From Chionoecetes opilio (lineage: Eukaryota; Arthropoda; Malacostraca; Decapoda; Majidae), in NCBI GenBank assembly GCA_016584305.1, contig JACEEZ010004873.1:137501-201500 (forward strand): a DNA stretch of 64,000 nt, in the 5' to 3' direction. Position 1 is the first letter of the stretch. Each line of letters opens with the position of its first letter. The position numbers and the translations under genes were made by a program. This document shows positions 1 through 11,400 of this stretch, one piece after another. A model generated the notes under the pieces. It saw only the letters and a list, made by a program, of their open reading frames with translations, was not told where the DNA came from and did no database searches.

Positions 1-561
1 TCTTCGGAAATGTTTGTTCTATAATATTATCAAATAAAAAACCGTAAAACACACTAAAGAAAGGTCATTATGAGACTCAAGAAATATGCATGAACTTGAT
101 ATTCACCAACTCCAGCTCCCATTTAATATTTTGCTCGAAAACATTTTACATGGAGAATGTGAATAGAAGCAGAATTTCATTAGCTTTCCATTGATATATT
201 TTGTAATCTGATACATGAATTAGAACCATGTAGAAATTAGCGTTAACTAAATAAATAACCTCATCAATCTGGAAAAATTACCCGATTTCATGATGTTATT
301 TATTTAGTTAACGCTAATTTATGCATGCTTTTAATTCATTTATCAGAAAAGGAAATAAATCAATGGAAAGCTAATGAAATTCCGCTTCTATTGATATTGT
401 CCATGTAAAATGTTTTCGAGCAAAATATTAAATGGGAGCTGGAGTTGGTGAATGGAGTTTAAGTTCATGCATATTTCTTGAGAGTCTCATAATGGCCTTT
501 CTTTAGTGTGTTTTACGGTTTTTTATTTGATAAATATTATAGAACAAACATTTCCGAAGAT
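1..561. repeat. Foldback element FB-A, copy 1 (near-perfect palindrome)
   Basis: The first ~280 bp (from TCTTCGGAAATGTTTGTTC) return inverted and end with the complement at 561. The centre is near 278, where CATCAATC/GATT-type hairpin sequence is flanked by AAATAAATAA. The same unit occurs at 23828-24573, 30130-30850 and, as one arm, 37172-37445. No protein is encoded. It looks like a non-autonomous foldback transposon, and the left arm may continue outside the window. Confidence 0.85.
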
Positions 562-712
562 GACAGTATACCTTTTATACTGATAAACATATATTTGGTA
601 GGTGAAAATTACCATAAGCTGGCAAACACGGGCGGCAAGTAGAGTTTGTTGGTCCTCCAGCTCGCATCTCCCGCGCCTGTCACGTGTCCTGTCACGCCTG
701 TCACGTGCAAGG
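536..712. repeat. FB-A outer flank, duplicated at 47113-47310
   Basis: From TATAGAACAAACATTTCC through CTCCAGCTCGCATCTCCCGC the sequence matches 47113-47310. That makes the FB-A unit longer than its palindrome: arm, short AT stretch, then about 150 bp of unique GC-richer sequence with CACGTGTCC and CACGTGCAAGG. No credible reading frame lies in it. Confidence 0.6.
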
Positions 713-775
713 CACCTATTTTGAATGAACATTCAACATAATTATGCAAAGAAAAAATTAGTCTGGACGAATACT
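713..775. mobile_element. Right-end remnant of the TTAA (piggyBac-like) element
   Basis: GAATGAACATTCAACATAA, then AAAGAAAAAAT and TCTGGACGAATACT, directly followed by TTAA (776-779). This matches the right end of the complete copy at 29111-29806. The rest of the element is missing, so this is a truncated copy. Confidence 0.65.
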
Positions 776-870
776 TTAATATAAATAAGTTATATACTGG
801 CAAGGATAAAAAAAAATCGTTTAAAAAATGTTTTTCGTTTGATGAATATATTTATTTATTATTATTTATT

Positions 871-932
871 CTTTGCAAAAGGGGGGGGGGCATGGCCGCA
901 TGCCCCCCCCCCCTAGCCTAGGTACGCCACTG
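871..932. mobile_element. hAT-type terminal remnant
   Basis: A G-run/C-run hairpin (GGGGGGGGGG...CCCCCCCCCC) is followed by CCTAGGTACGCCACTG. Read on the minus strand this is CAGTGGCGTACCTAGG, a typical hAT terminus. No partner end with the expected 8-bp TSD (GTACCGTA) was found, so it is a solo or decayed end. Confidence 0.5.
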
Positions 933-1099
933 GTACCGTAGCTATCATGTCTCTCGTGTCCTGTCTCTAACGTAGCTGTGTAACGTATTTTCAGCATAGT
1001 AACATGTGTGAAAACCAAATACAGAAACTAAATGTCAAATAATGTGCTTGATAGTATATTGTGCGCATTCGATCACATCTGATAATGAAGTAAATTTAT

Positions 1100-1310
1100 T
1101 CCACTAAATTTGAAATTATACTACCGACAATAATACTATATTCGCCACTGCACTAATGTCGCCAGGCGTCATATAAGGCGTATTTTTTGGCGGCCAATTT
1201 TGTGGATTATTATACTCTTTTAAGCTCCGCCCCTGCTTGCCATCACAAAATACAATTGTAGCGCTGCCAAAGCACTTTCTAGATGTTGCCGGGAATAAAA
1301 GTGTCGTACA
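1100..1310. repeat. FB-D end fragment
   Basis: ATTCGCCACTGCACTAATGTCGC matches one arm of the complete foldback at 35285-35575 within 20-base windows such as CCACTGCACTAATGTCGC. Only one end is present and no gene is seen. Confidence 0.5.
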
Positions 1311-1319
1311 CTTCATTAC

Positions 1320-1430
1320 CTCTTATGCGGGGCGGGGTTCACACTTCCCGTATTTGCTACGTCCGTCTTGCCAACGTGGCGTCACCGTGACGTCACTTCC
1401 TGCTTGTGTGACCTTGAAAGACGTGCGTCT
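1320..1430. repeat. Inverted-repeat arm pairing with 8310-8395
   Basis: GGTTCACACTTC, then GTATTTGCTACGTCCGTCTTG and a GTGACGTCAC tail, reappears inverted at 8310-8395 as GTGACGTCAC then CAAGACGGACGTAGCAAATAC. The arms lie about 7 kb apart and enclose the large palindrome plus 1.8 kb of other sequence. They may be the outermost arms of the same structure. Confidence 0.6.
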
Positions 1431-2172
1431 GGAAGTAAAAGATTCAGAGCCTCCAATGGACCCTACCCATAACTACGTCACGGTTTGTTTACATCGGTGC
1501 ATTGTGGGGATAAGGCGGGGTCGCCGCGGGTGGACCTACGAAGGGAAAACTACGGCGATGGAAGAATTTAGAGTTATTTTGCGCGAAATTGATATTCCAG
1601 GTGCTATATTACTGTGCTCTGTTCTCGCTGACAACACTATAGAGAAGACCTGAGGTAATGGCTGATGTGCAGAGGCTTCTAAACCAAGAAAACAGAGTCA
1701 TAACAGAGCCTCGTCAAAAGGTAAGCAACTGGTAGGTACGTAATGTGTCCCTACCACTTGCTTACTTCTTAATGAGACTCTGCTGTGACTGTTTTCCTGG
1801 TTTAGAAGCCTTCGCACATCAACCATCACCTCAGGTCTTCTCTATGTTGTCAGCGAGCACGGAAATATAGCACCTGGAATATCAATTTCGCCCAAAACAA
1901 CTCTGATTTTTTTCATCGTCGTAGTCTTCTCTTTGTAGGCTGTACATATTCATGGTTATGATAGTATTAAAATGCCTTATTAATCGAGTTCCTTTTGTTG
2001 TCTTTTCATAATAAGTAGTGCTACATCATGGTTTAAGTGTTACTTGACGAGCCAATGAATACTCTTGAGTCTATACCAACATCACCAACCTTTGCTTTGA
2101 TTTATCTTATTACTCCATCCATAAACAAGTTGCATAACCACGGTGACATTACCCATCCTTGCCTCATGGTGT

Positions 2173-3829
2173 AATGCCCGGTATTCGGAAGAGATAGGAT
2201 GGGAATTCCTATCATACAATTCCCGGATTAGGTCTGTAAGAAGGATAAAAAGATTTCAATCTCCATACACTGTTCTGGGGCCAGTTGCCACCTAGACCCC
2301 GCATCTGGGGGGAACAGATTATCGTTATTATACTAAGGTCAATCAAACTTTTGTTCGCCTAATATTTATCCTTCCATCTTTCTTCTTTCTATCTCGCACT
2401 TCTATCTTCCTCCCTTCCCTCACTCCCCCCCCCAGACACTCCGGGTACGAGTCCAAATTCGTGGGACAATTATTTCGCGATCATCGATAACTAGTAGATT
2501 CAAAACTTTTCATCCTCCCCTCACCCTCCTATCAGATCAAGGAACATTCTTAGATTCTTAATGTCCTTAAAAATAGTCACCATAGTGAGAGATCACGTTC
2601 ATACATGAGTGGGTTAGTCGTGGTATTCGCTAAATTGAGAGTCGACCAAATTTCTATCCCGTCTTACTATACCTCGTCGCTCTGAAACACATGTTCGAAG
2701 GCTACCCACGAAGGGAGGATATCTTTCCCTGGATATTAGTGTAAAAATATTAAATTCTTCTATATCAAAGTTAAAGAACTGTATTATAGGCAGCCATTTC
2801 ATATGTATACTTGTTTCATTAGTTAATTAGAGTCATTCATGGTCTGATAATCCCTTCATTAGAGACCGGTCCTAAGGATCCGAACATTCCCCTTTTTCCC
2901 GCTACTAAGCCCAACCTCGCCTTAGTCACCCCGAGGGAGCCATTCGTCTCTCCACTCCTCTCCAGGTAAGACCTCGGTACCTCGCTCCTATTCCCCCCCC
3001 CCCCTTCCTTGTTATATTATATCTATCTATATATCTATATATAGGTAGAGTTGGTTAGTTTTTCATTAACGCATAGGAGGCCTGGCCTGTCCTTATAAGT
3101 GTTATTAACGGAGTCGTCTCTCCACTCCTCTCCAGAAACCAGGCCACATGGTACAGTGAATCCCACACCAACCATTACTCTCACATTTTCTCCTATATAT
3201 ATATTCCATGTATACCTATAGTGCTCAGTTGATACGGACATAGATGGTAGTTCTAAGAATGTAATTCAGTGAGGCAGGTTATGCTCTGTAGAGCTTCCCT
3301 GCGCCAAAATAAGAGTCTATATATGTGTCTAAGATCTCAAACAGAGAAATGGTGTTTCATGATGAATAAATAGGATGATGTTTCAAATATAGTTCTTGTG
3401 TTTATTGCAAAAAAACCCAGGTGATTATTCTGTGTTAGGACAATACTTCCCCACACTTCCAAAAAGAGTCAGCCTTACTCGGCGTAATCCTAAGTATCAA
3501 CCACGACTACCAAGATAAATCTTATATATATATATTAAAAACATGCTCAGGAAGTAAAACCATAGAACTACTTGCCTGAGCTGGTGGCAGCATTTCCCCT
3601 TATTCCTTAACTCCTACCCCTCCCCCTTAACCGTAACTCCTACCCCTTCCCCTTAAGTTCATTCCCATTTCAGTACTCTCCGCAGCGAGAAGTGTTCGTA
3701 CTATAATTAAATAGTGAAGTCATAAGACAAATTTCAATTCTCAATTCAGTGGTAATCAATGGAAAAAATCCTAACCAATTAATATCATTCAATATAAAGG
3801 TGTCAGCAACAACCTATAAAAACCCTGGC
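2173..3829. other. Unpaired insert in the left arm of P1; no gene seen
   Basis: This 1.66-kb block has no partner in the right arm, where the corresponding sequence is continuous around 5750-5766. It includes a C-run (2994-3004), short (TATC)-like repeats and a locally duplicated CCACTCCTCTCCAG (2956-2969 and 3122-3135). I recognise neither a family nor flanking duplications. Confidence 0.45.
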
Positions 3830-3919
3830 ACCACAATGGTACCTGCTGCATGGTACTGTCGTCTACCGATATTTTTGTCCCTGCAAAAATCGGGAAAACT
3901 CGCCGACAGTAATGGTTAG

Positions 3920-5690
3920 GTTGGTATCCGATCATTTCGCCCACATGCCATTTCGCCACACCATTGAGTCATTTCGCCCACAGGTCATTTTGCCAACACT
4001 ATGGAGTCTATAGGAGCTAGGAGGTTAGGTTATATTTGTTTAGTGTGTCGAGAACCCCCAACCCCCCGCTAGGTTAGGTTAGATTTGTTTAGGTTAGGTT
4101 AGGGTAGGTTAGATTTGGGTAGTTTAGGTTAGATTTGGTTAGATTAGATGGGTTATGTTTAGGATAGGTAGTTTTGTTAGGTTAGGTTAGCTTAGGTTAG
4201 ATTTGGTTATGTTAGCATATCATATCGTGGGTCAAGCCCCCTGCTATGGTAGGTTAATTTGTTATGATGCTAGGTTTATTTTGTTAGGCAATTTTCGTCC
4301 ATTTTGCCCACAGACATTTCGGATCTCACATGTAAGTCAATTCTCCCACATATAAGATCAATTTCGCCCCACTCTAAGTCCAATTCGCCCACACGATCCA
4401 TGTCCTGAGTATGTAATTATATCTTCCTCTGGCAGAAATGGAATGACCACCGCAGTACCTTGGGCGAAATGACGGAAATTTCCTAGTGTTTGCCCATACT
4501 CTCCCCTTCCCCCTCAAACAAGTTTGGGGACCTGTGGGAATGCGGGGTTTTCGAAGGGGTGGGGAACAATTGCGTCGGAAACACGTAATTAAAGAGTTGT
4601 GTAGAGGGGGGGGGGGGTAAAATTTCCCTAGTCTAGGGTAATTTCCTTATATCTAGGAAATTGCCTAACCAAAATAAACCTAACCTAACCAAATTAACCT
4701 ACATAGCATGGGGGCTTGACCCACCGATAACCTAACCTAACCAAATCTAACCTAGCTAACCTAACCTAACCAAATCTAACCTATCTAACCTATTAGTTGG
4801 TTAAGTTTAGGTTAGATTAGATTTTGTTATGTTTAGGATATGTTAATTTTGATTAGTTAGGTTTAGGTTTATCGGTGGGTCAAGCCCCCTGCTAGGGTAG
4901 GTTAATTTTGGTTCGGTTAGGGTTTGTGTAGTTAGCAATTTTCCTCTAGATTAAGAAATTTTTTAAAAAAAAAAACCCTATATCTAGGGACTTTTACCCC
5001 CCCCTACACAACTCTTTAATTACGTGTTTCCGACGCATAATTTGTTTCCCCCACCCGAAAAACCCGCATTCCCACAGGTCTCCCAAACTTGTTTGTGGAA
5101 GTGGGATAGTAATGGGCAAACACTAGAAATTTAACCGTCATTTCGCCCAAGGTTACTGGTGTTTCATTCCCATTTCTGCAGTGAAATATAATTACATGCT
5201 CCGTGACACTGGATCGTGTGGGCGAATGACTTTAGAGTGGGCGAATTGACCTCTTATATGTGGGCGAATTGACTTACATGTGGACGAAATGTCCTTGGTT
5301 GGGCGAAATGAAAATTGCCTAACCAAAATAAACCTACCTACCAAAATTAACCTACCCTAGCAGGGGGCTTGACCCACCGATATGCTAACTAACCAAATCT
5401 AACCTAAGCTAACCTAACCTACCAAATCTAACCTAATCTAACTCTAACCAAATCAATCTAACCTAACCTAACCCTAACCAAATCTAACCTAAACTACCCA
5501 ATCTAACTAACTAAACAAATCTAACCTAACCTCCTAGCGGGGGGTTGGGGTTCTCGACACACTAACAAATATAACCTACCCTCCTAGCTCCTAAGACTCC
5601 ATAGTGTGGGCGAAATGACCTGTGGGCGAAATGACTCATGGTGTGGCGAAATGGCATGTGGGCGAAATGACCGGATTACCACCTAACCAT
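3920..5690. repeat. GGGCGAAAT motif block plus degenerate TTAGG repeats, mirrored
   Basis: Left half: several ATTTCGCCCACA units, then runs of GGTTAGGTTAGATTTG. Right half: the complement (CTAACCTAACCAAATC), then repeated GTGGGCGAAATGAC. The TTAGG pentamer is the usual arthropod telomere unit, but here it is broken by GATTTG spacers and inverted at the centre, so it behaves as part of the palindromic repeat rather than a telomere. Confidence 0.7.
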
Positions 5691-6480
5691 TTACTGTCGG
5701 AGAGTTTTCCCGATTTTTTGCAGGACAAAAATATCGTAGACGCGTACCATGCAGCAGGTACTCTGAGGCAAGGATGGTGAATGTCACCGTGGTTATGTCA
5801 ACTTGTTGTATGGATGGAGTAATAAGATAAATCAAAGAAGCAAAGGTTGGTGATGTTGGTATAGACTCAAGAGTATTCCTTGGCGCGTCAAGTAACACTT
5901 AAACCATGATGTAGCACTACTTATTATGCAAGGAAGACAACAAAAGGACGCATTAATAAGGTATTTTATACTATCATACCATGAATTGTACAGCCTACAA
6001 AGAGAAGATTACGAGACGAACAAAAATTGAGTTGGTTTTGGGCGAAATTGATATTCCTGATGCTATATTTCCGGGCTCGCTGACAAACATAGAGAGGACC
6101 TGAGGTGATGTTGATGTGCGAATGGCTTATAAACCGGGAAAAGTCCAGCAGAGTCCTCATTAAGAAGTAGCAAGTGGTAGGGAAAACATTACGTACCTAC
6201 CAGTTGCTTACCTTTTGACGGAGGCTCTGTTATACTCTGTTTATTCATGGTTTAGAAGCCTTGCACATCAGCCATTACCTCAGGTCTTCTCTATAGTGTT
6301 GCAGCGAGAACAGAGCACAGTAATATACACCTGGATATCAATTTCGCGCAAAATAACTAAATTCTTCCATCGCCGTAGTTTTTCTCTCTTCCCTTCGTAG
6401 GTCCATTCCGCGGCTAACCCCGCCTTATCCACACAATTACCGATGTAAACAAACCGTGACGTAGTTATGTCTGGGGCCCA

Positions 6481-7415
6481 TTCTTTTTTGGCGGGCTGCG
6501 TGAGCGGTGGTGCCCACAATTTATTAAACATTATACGTAACTAATTTTTGCAATATCAAAATAATCGGTTTTCCAAGGTCTGATTTAAAATATATTTATT
6601 ATCAGTGATTCTGGAAGACACTATAGTAATGGAAGACATACATGATGGAAATTATTGCCCCCGCTGCTTAAGGCGGAAAAGCGGCACCGCTGCTTGAATG
6701 TTAGGGCGGGGGGGCAGTTGCAAGAAGGTCTCGTCGTGTGCCCTATAGGTCCCGGCCGTGAAATGCCCGACTGCACAGGTTCAAGAACAGCGTCATTTCA
6801 CCCCCCTCGGTGCCCCATCGGGAAAACAATCGTCGGGCGGTACCCCCTACCGATGGATGATCGTGAAGCACATATATAATCAAATACTTCCATTGAACAT
6901 CAATACTCCAACATATTCAATATGTGGACAAACCCTTTCTGATGAAGAATCACGCGGTTACTAAGTTCGAAAAGGCAGCTGTTCATCATTTTAGTTGCCG
7001 GGCACCCAAGATAAGCGTGGATGTCCCGGCGCCGACCTATTGACAGCGGCTGGGGGGTTGGGGATATGGGGCGGGCTGGCGAGTACATCCAAACCTCATA
7101 ACAATACTTTGTCTCCACCTTCCTGTGTCCTAACTGAAGAAGACTGATCACTACCACGCCTGTGAAACGCATCATAGGAACATCACCGATTCACCAGGGC
7201 CTCATATGGTTCCTCAACGGATCATTGCAGCCCTAACCAACGCCTATACCCGCTCGGTATTCCCGCTGGGATATAAGTGAACAGACTTTAACTATGATTG
7301 AATGTATGTGTTACTTTTATGCAGTTACCATTTCGAAATGATAATAATAATATGGCTAAAAATTACTGACTAGAATCATCTACAAACGCAAATACTATAT
7401 TGTATCATGAGAGGG

Positions 7416-7425
<10 letters not shown>
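6481..7425. other. Intergenic sequence without a supportable gene
   Basis: GC-richer patches at 6655-6860 and 7015-7090. The segment 7105-7230 (TGAAGAAGACTGATCAC, GGCCTCATATGGTTCCTCAA) resembles 36545-36645, the target of the 8.1-kb hAT element, so it is part of a dispersed repeat. Short frames here show no domain. Confidence 0.4.
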
Positions 7426-7469
<44 letters not shown>

Positions 7470-7497
7470 AGAGAGAGAGAGAGGAGAGAGGAGGAGG
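7426..7497. repeat. (GA)n microsatellite
   Basis: About 70 bp of GA repeats with GAGGAG interruptions, ending in GGAGGAGGGGG. The Arg-Glu frame across it is a microsatellite artefact. Confidence 0.95.
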
Positions 7498-9184
7498 GGG
7501 TGAACACCAGCGTGGCGTTGTCATGGTAACTCAAATGACCAACCTCAGAACTTGTGAAATCTTTTCGTACCGCCTCTTTCTATTGAAAAGCATTGCTAAT
7601 CCAAGTATTAGTATATTTTAATGTTATAGAAAACAATAATTCATGATAGAAATGACTGGAATGAATTTTTTTATAGTATAAAAATTATCATTCTATTTAT
7701 CGCACGGGGTTTGGGACACCTCGCTCCCCCACGTCGGGACATCAATGCCCATGGGGCAAAATCAGCCGTTCATGAAACTCATCAATGGAGTATCACGACA
7801 GTCGGGCGCCCCACTCACTATCGTTTACTCGATGGAAAATGTCCATTTCTTGCAACTGGGCCTAAGCTCGACCACCACCACTACCTCTTGTGTTTTTTAA
7901 TGCGTTATTTCTCGTGTTCTCTAGTTGAACTAGTTCTAACCCTCTCACGTGCCCCTCTAGTAGCTACTATATACCATCCTTCCTACAGCATCACGCTACG
8001 CCACCAACACCTTCTACAGGCCGTGTAATAGGTAGTAATTATTAGTGACTTGAAAAATAGCGCCATGACTGCGATATGTGGCAACACTTTTGGACCCCGC
8101 TATACAGATTCCACTTGTAACCTTTGCAATAGACTGTTGTCAGGGGATTGTAGCGCTATATAAATAGGCCAGGGAGTGAAGGGGGATATAGTGAAGGGAG
8201 TAATAGGTGTGTCATGGGGTACAAAAGGGAGGAAGTAAGGAAAGCAAGGAGGTTTTATACTGCAATGTTTTCTGATAAGAGCGAGCGGGAGTGATCGACC
8301 AATGAGACGAGGTAACGTCATCGTGACGTCACGGTGACGTCACGATAACAAGACGGACGTAGCAAATACGTGAAGTGTGAACCAGGCCTTACCGAGGCTC
8401 AAGGAATATCGTTAAGGTTGACATTATTGAAGGCACAGCACAGAGTAGTAGCGTGATTGTCTGTATTACACATCAATATCTAATTGTTTTGAGCTCTTAG
8501 AATGGCCTAGCATTGTTTTCTGTGGTAAAGCTGATCGCTGTGGCAGAGCTGAACCAGTGAGAAAATGTTCGTATTCATGGCCTGCGATAGGGCTTCTAAA
8601 AGACTCTTTTGTGTGATATGACATATATACCAAATATATTACATTTCTATTGCAATTGTAATATCACTCATGAATATATTTAAGTATTTGATTATATTAT
8701 AGCAAACATACAACAGTTTTGCCGACTAGCCACAAACATCAACAGACATTCGGACGGTATGTATCCATGCCGAGGATGCGAATAAGATTTCAGATGTCGC
8801 TGCATGATTCATGAGCTCCTACTTCCATATGTAGCTGTATACATGCCATCAAAGTATCATAACGACGCCTAATGGAAAGCAGTATTATTTGCATATGAGC
8901 TTTATGTTATTAATACTGAATGAGATGAGAATTAATGGAAAATATAAACATTTACGGGGCGATGTCAGATAAAAATTAATGCATGCGCGCGCTCTGATTC
9001 GCCAGGATTTTGAAGGCACCACCCACACCCAAAAGAGTAGATTTTTTCCGAAGAAAAGTAAATTTACTACCGAGAGTGTATCATGTCGGTTAGCAGTGCA
9101 CTCAAAAGAATAGAAAAAAAGTTGACGGAGCTTAAAAAAGTATAATTCTGCTTCTGAACTGTCGCCACAAAATATGACTATTCG
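7498..9184. other. Intergenic sequence; only the 8310-8395 inverted arm recognised
   Basis: No gene. A short tandem CGTGACGTCACGGTGACGTCAC block at 8320-8342 (read in two halves, GTGACGTCAC twice) begins the arm that pairs with 1320-1430. The rest is AT-rich and featureless to my eye. Confidence 0.4.
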
Positions 9185-9404
<220 letters not shown>

Positions 9405-9425
<21 letters not shown>

Positions 9426-9493
9426 CCACGATTCCGAGAGCCTTTGGAACCGGAACCGGCGGTCCCCCAAAAAACGCTTCCTGCCCAGCCCTA
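9405..9493. mobile_element. hAT-type terminal remnant with GGAACCGG repeats
   Basis: GGAACCGGTTCC-like palindromic motifs precede CTTCCTGCCCAGCCCTA. On the minus strand this reads TAGGGCTGGGCAGGAAG, a common hAT terminus. No matching other end was found. Confidence 0.45.
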
Positions 9494-9814
9494 GTTTACT
9501 GGAGCGTGGTCACAGCAGAATAGATGCCAGATGTCACCAGTACACTCTTCTGCACAGAAAACAAAAGAAACTTCATTAGTGTAGCCAAAGATTAAGACAT
9601 ATTATGAAAAAGTCACAAAATTTGATACTGTCCGGACTAAATTGCACACTACTGTATATATATATATATATATTACAAATTCGTGTACAAGGTAGAATTG
9701 TTCAGTTTGGTTTCTTATCTTGTAATATCTTTTCCATGCATGTTTTCTATTACAGCGGCTGCGCTTCAATTTTCTGCAAAATTTAGTGGTAGGACATAAA
9801 ATACGGAACTCAGA

Positions 9815-10033
9815 ATGGGACCCTGTCCAAGATGTTTCAAGACTTGCCTAAATGAACGCTTGTGGTACATGTGCATGTGGGCTGGAGGCCTGTCCTTCAG
9901 GTCCATAGCAAAGAAAAGTGGAAGGAGTCCTACTACTGTGCGGAAGTGGGTAAGACGCCTGCTAAGTGAGAGCCTCGTACCTTTTTATGAAGCCACTGGA
10001 AGCATGATGATGCCTGAAATGGTGTTCTTCTAA
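9815..10033 (+). CDS. 72-aa ORF with helix-turn-helix-like segment, fragment
   Basis: A short + strand frame of unknown function. Residues ~25-55 read WAGGLSFRSIAKKSGRSPTT then VRKWVRRLL. This has the look of a recruitment-type helix-turn-helix (homeodomain-like) seen in Tc1/pogo-type transposases and in short HTH domains of arthropod transposon genes. No DDE catalytic core follows; the frame stops at 10033 and the next 750 bp are AT-rich. It is most likely an exon or relic of a transposon gene. A host HTH exon cannot be excluded, since a pyrimidine stretch plus AG (TTCTATTACAG, ~9745-9755) lies upstream. Start chosen at the first ATG; confidence in function is low. Confidence 0.35.
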   Translation: MGPCPRCFKTCLNERLWYMCMWAGGLSFRSIAKKSGRSPTTVRKWVRRLLSESLVPFYEATGSMMMPEMVFF

Positions 10034-10799
10034 ATTTATACATTTTTGAGTTTACAATACATTAATTTCTTAATATTCGTCACTTTGAAAGTGCAATGTA
10101 GCAAAGTATGTTTTGAATTTTATCATAGATTATTAACAAAATAAGTTATCGTTACACTTTCTAAAATTGAGAACCTGGTCCTTAACTAATAAGAGACGTT
10201 TAAGTTGGGAATCCTGAAGATCGATTGGTTGTTCATTGTAAATATAATCCCAGTAGAGACTGGACACTTTGTATCCTTTATTAGTGTTTAATTGATGCCA
10301 AATCCGTCTCGTCGCTTTACATTCCAATTAATAATCACTGTTAATGTAACTTGTACATTTCTGTTAATGTATTGTAATTACACTGCTTAAAGAAAGCAAG
10401 TGGTGATACATAATTGTGATTATGATAATAAAAATTGCATAATACCAAAACGAAAGTATTTCTTTCATCATAGAGTTTTACGTAGTTTGTTGGGTCTCTA
10501 CCTATTTATAAATATTAATTCAACTCATTCATGATACGTCGTAGCCGTGGTCTTATTGAAAATAATATTTCACAAAAAATAAAAGTCAGTGTTTGTGACC
10601 AATTATAATTCTTCTACATTTCCCACTTTAGTTCCAATTCCCTGGATATCAACCGAAGCTGAAACTCATGCATTCCTTAATCTCACATAGACAGTTCTTT
10701 CACTACCCCAACTTTGAAACAAAATTCTATATTTCCTATGTGAAGTTTGAATTAAATTTTCTTTTTACGTAATGATGAAATGCTAAGGGCGAAAAAAAT
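10034..10799. other. AT-rich intergenic sequence, nothing recognised
   Basis: A 64-residue minus-strand frame at 10133-10327 has no recognisable motif. No repeats shared with the rest of the window were seen. Confidence 0.4.
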
Positions 10800-11200
10800 A
10801 ACAAAAAGTCAGCTAGCTGCAAGACTTTATCAAGTAGAAAGTAAAATACTTCTAAAAGCGTGTGGCTCAAAATAGTTCAGGAGGTGTCTTGACAGTCCTC
10901 TCATGAAAGTATTTGAGGCGAAGGAAGGTGGAAAAATTGAAACAGGAAGATAGTTCCACAATTTACCAGTGAAAGGGATGCAAGAGTGAAGATACTGGTT
11001 AACTCTTGTATCAGTAAGATGGGACAGAATAGGGGTGAGAATATAAAGTAAGTCTACTGCAGCGAGGCCGTGGGGGGGGGGGGGGCATGCAGTTAGCAAG
11101 TTCAGAAGAGCAGAGTATGAAAATAACGGTAGAAGATAGCAAGAGAAGCAACATTGCGGCGGTGATTAAAAGATTGCAGTCTTCTAGTAATTGTAATAAT
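10800..11200 (-). pseudogene. LINE 3' terminal fragment (end of reverse-transcriptase ORF)
   Basis: On the minus strand the frame reads FTGKLWNYLPVSIFPP, then SFASNTFMRGLSRHLL. This is the conserved tail of jockey/CR1-type LINE ORF2 proteins (the 'F...LWNSLP...F....F...L' block). The same block, also on the minus strand, is at 20010-20320. Frames are broken upstream and the copy is 5'-truncated. Confidence 0.55.
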
Positions 11201-11302
11201 AATGATAAATAAATTATTAAAGTTATAAATAAGGACATTACCTAATAAATAGTTAGTTATTTCTCCTCATAAATTGTAAAGTTATGGATTTTTCTTCTGT
11301 TT

Positions 11303-11392
11303 GTGTTGGTGTGAGGCAGCACGCTCGCCTAACCCGCGAGAAATCTCTAGTTTAATTCCCGGGTCGTCCACTGTACCTTTAGGCAAAATATA
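11303..11392 (+). repeat. tRNA-derived SINE head, split by the hAT element
   Basis: GCAGCACGCTCGCCTAACC followed by AGTTTAATTCCCGGG resembles pol III A and B boxes (compare the better preserved SINE at 38356). The hAT element at 11401 interrupts it 8 bp later. SINE-like sequence may resume after 15506, but I could not confirm a tail. Confidence 0.5.
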
Positions 11393-11400
11393 TTTACTGT
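11393..11400. repeat. Left 8-bp target-site duplication of hAT-1
   Basis: TTTACTGT immediately precedes the element terminus and is repeated exactly at 15499-15506. Eight bp is the hAT-superfamily TSD length. Confidence 0.92.

Larger units (their letters stand above)
1457..6480. repeat. Nested palindrome of about 5 kb (P1)
   Basis: Left arm 1457-2172 pairs with right arm 5766-6478, for example CATAACTACGTCACGGTTTG against CAAACCGTGACGTAGTTATG. An inner palindrome 3830-5765 is centred near 4790. Each outer arm holds its own local foldback of about 400 bp (1532-1937 and 5990-6405, both containing ATTGATATTCC or its complement). The left arm is interrupted by 2173-3829. Arms are diverged but clearly collinear. 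No transposase frame is visible; short frames in the arms are read through palindromic sequence and are not credible genes. Confidence 0.8.

Noticed and set aside
4020..5560. Interstitial telomere array
   Set aside because: TTAGG words are broken by GATTTG spacers and are mirrored within a palindrome, so they are better explained as part of the repeat.
7400..7621. Arg-Glu repeat ORF
   Set aside because: Translation of a (GA)n tract.
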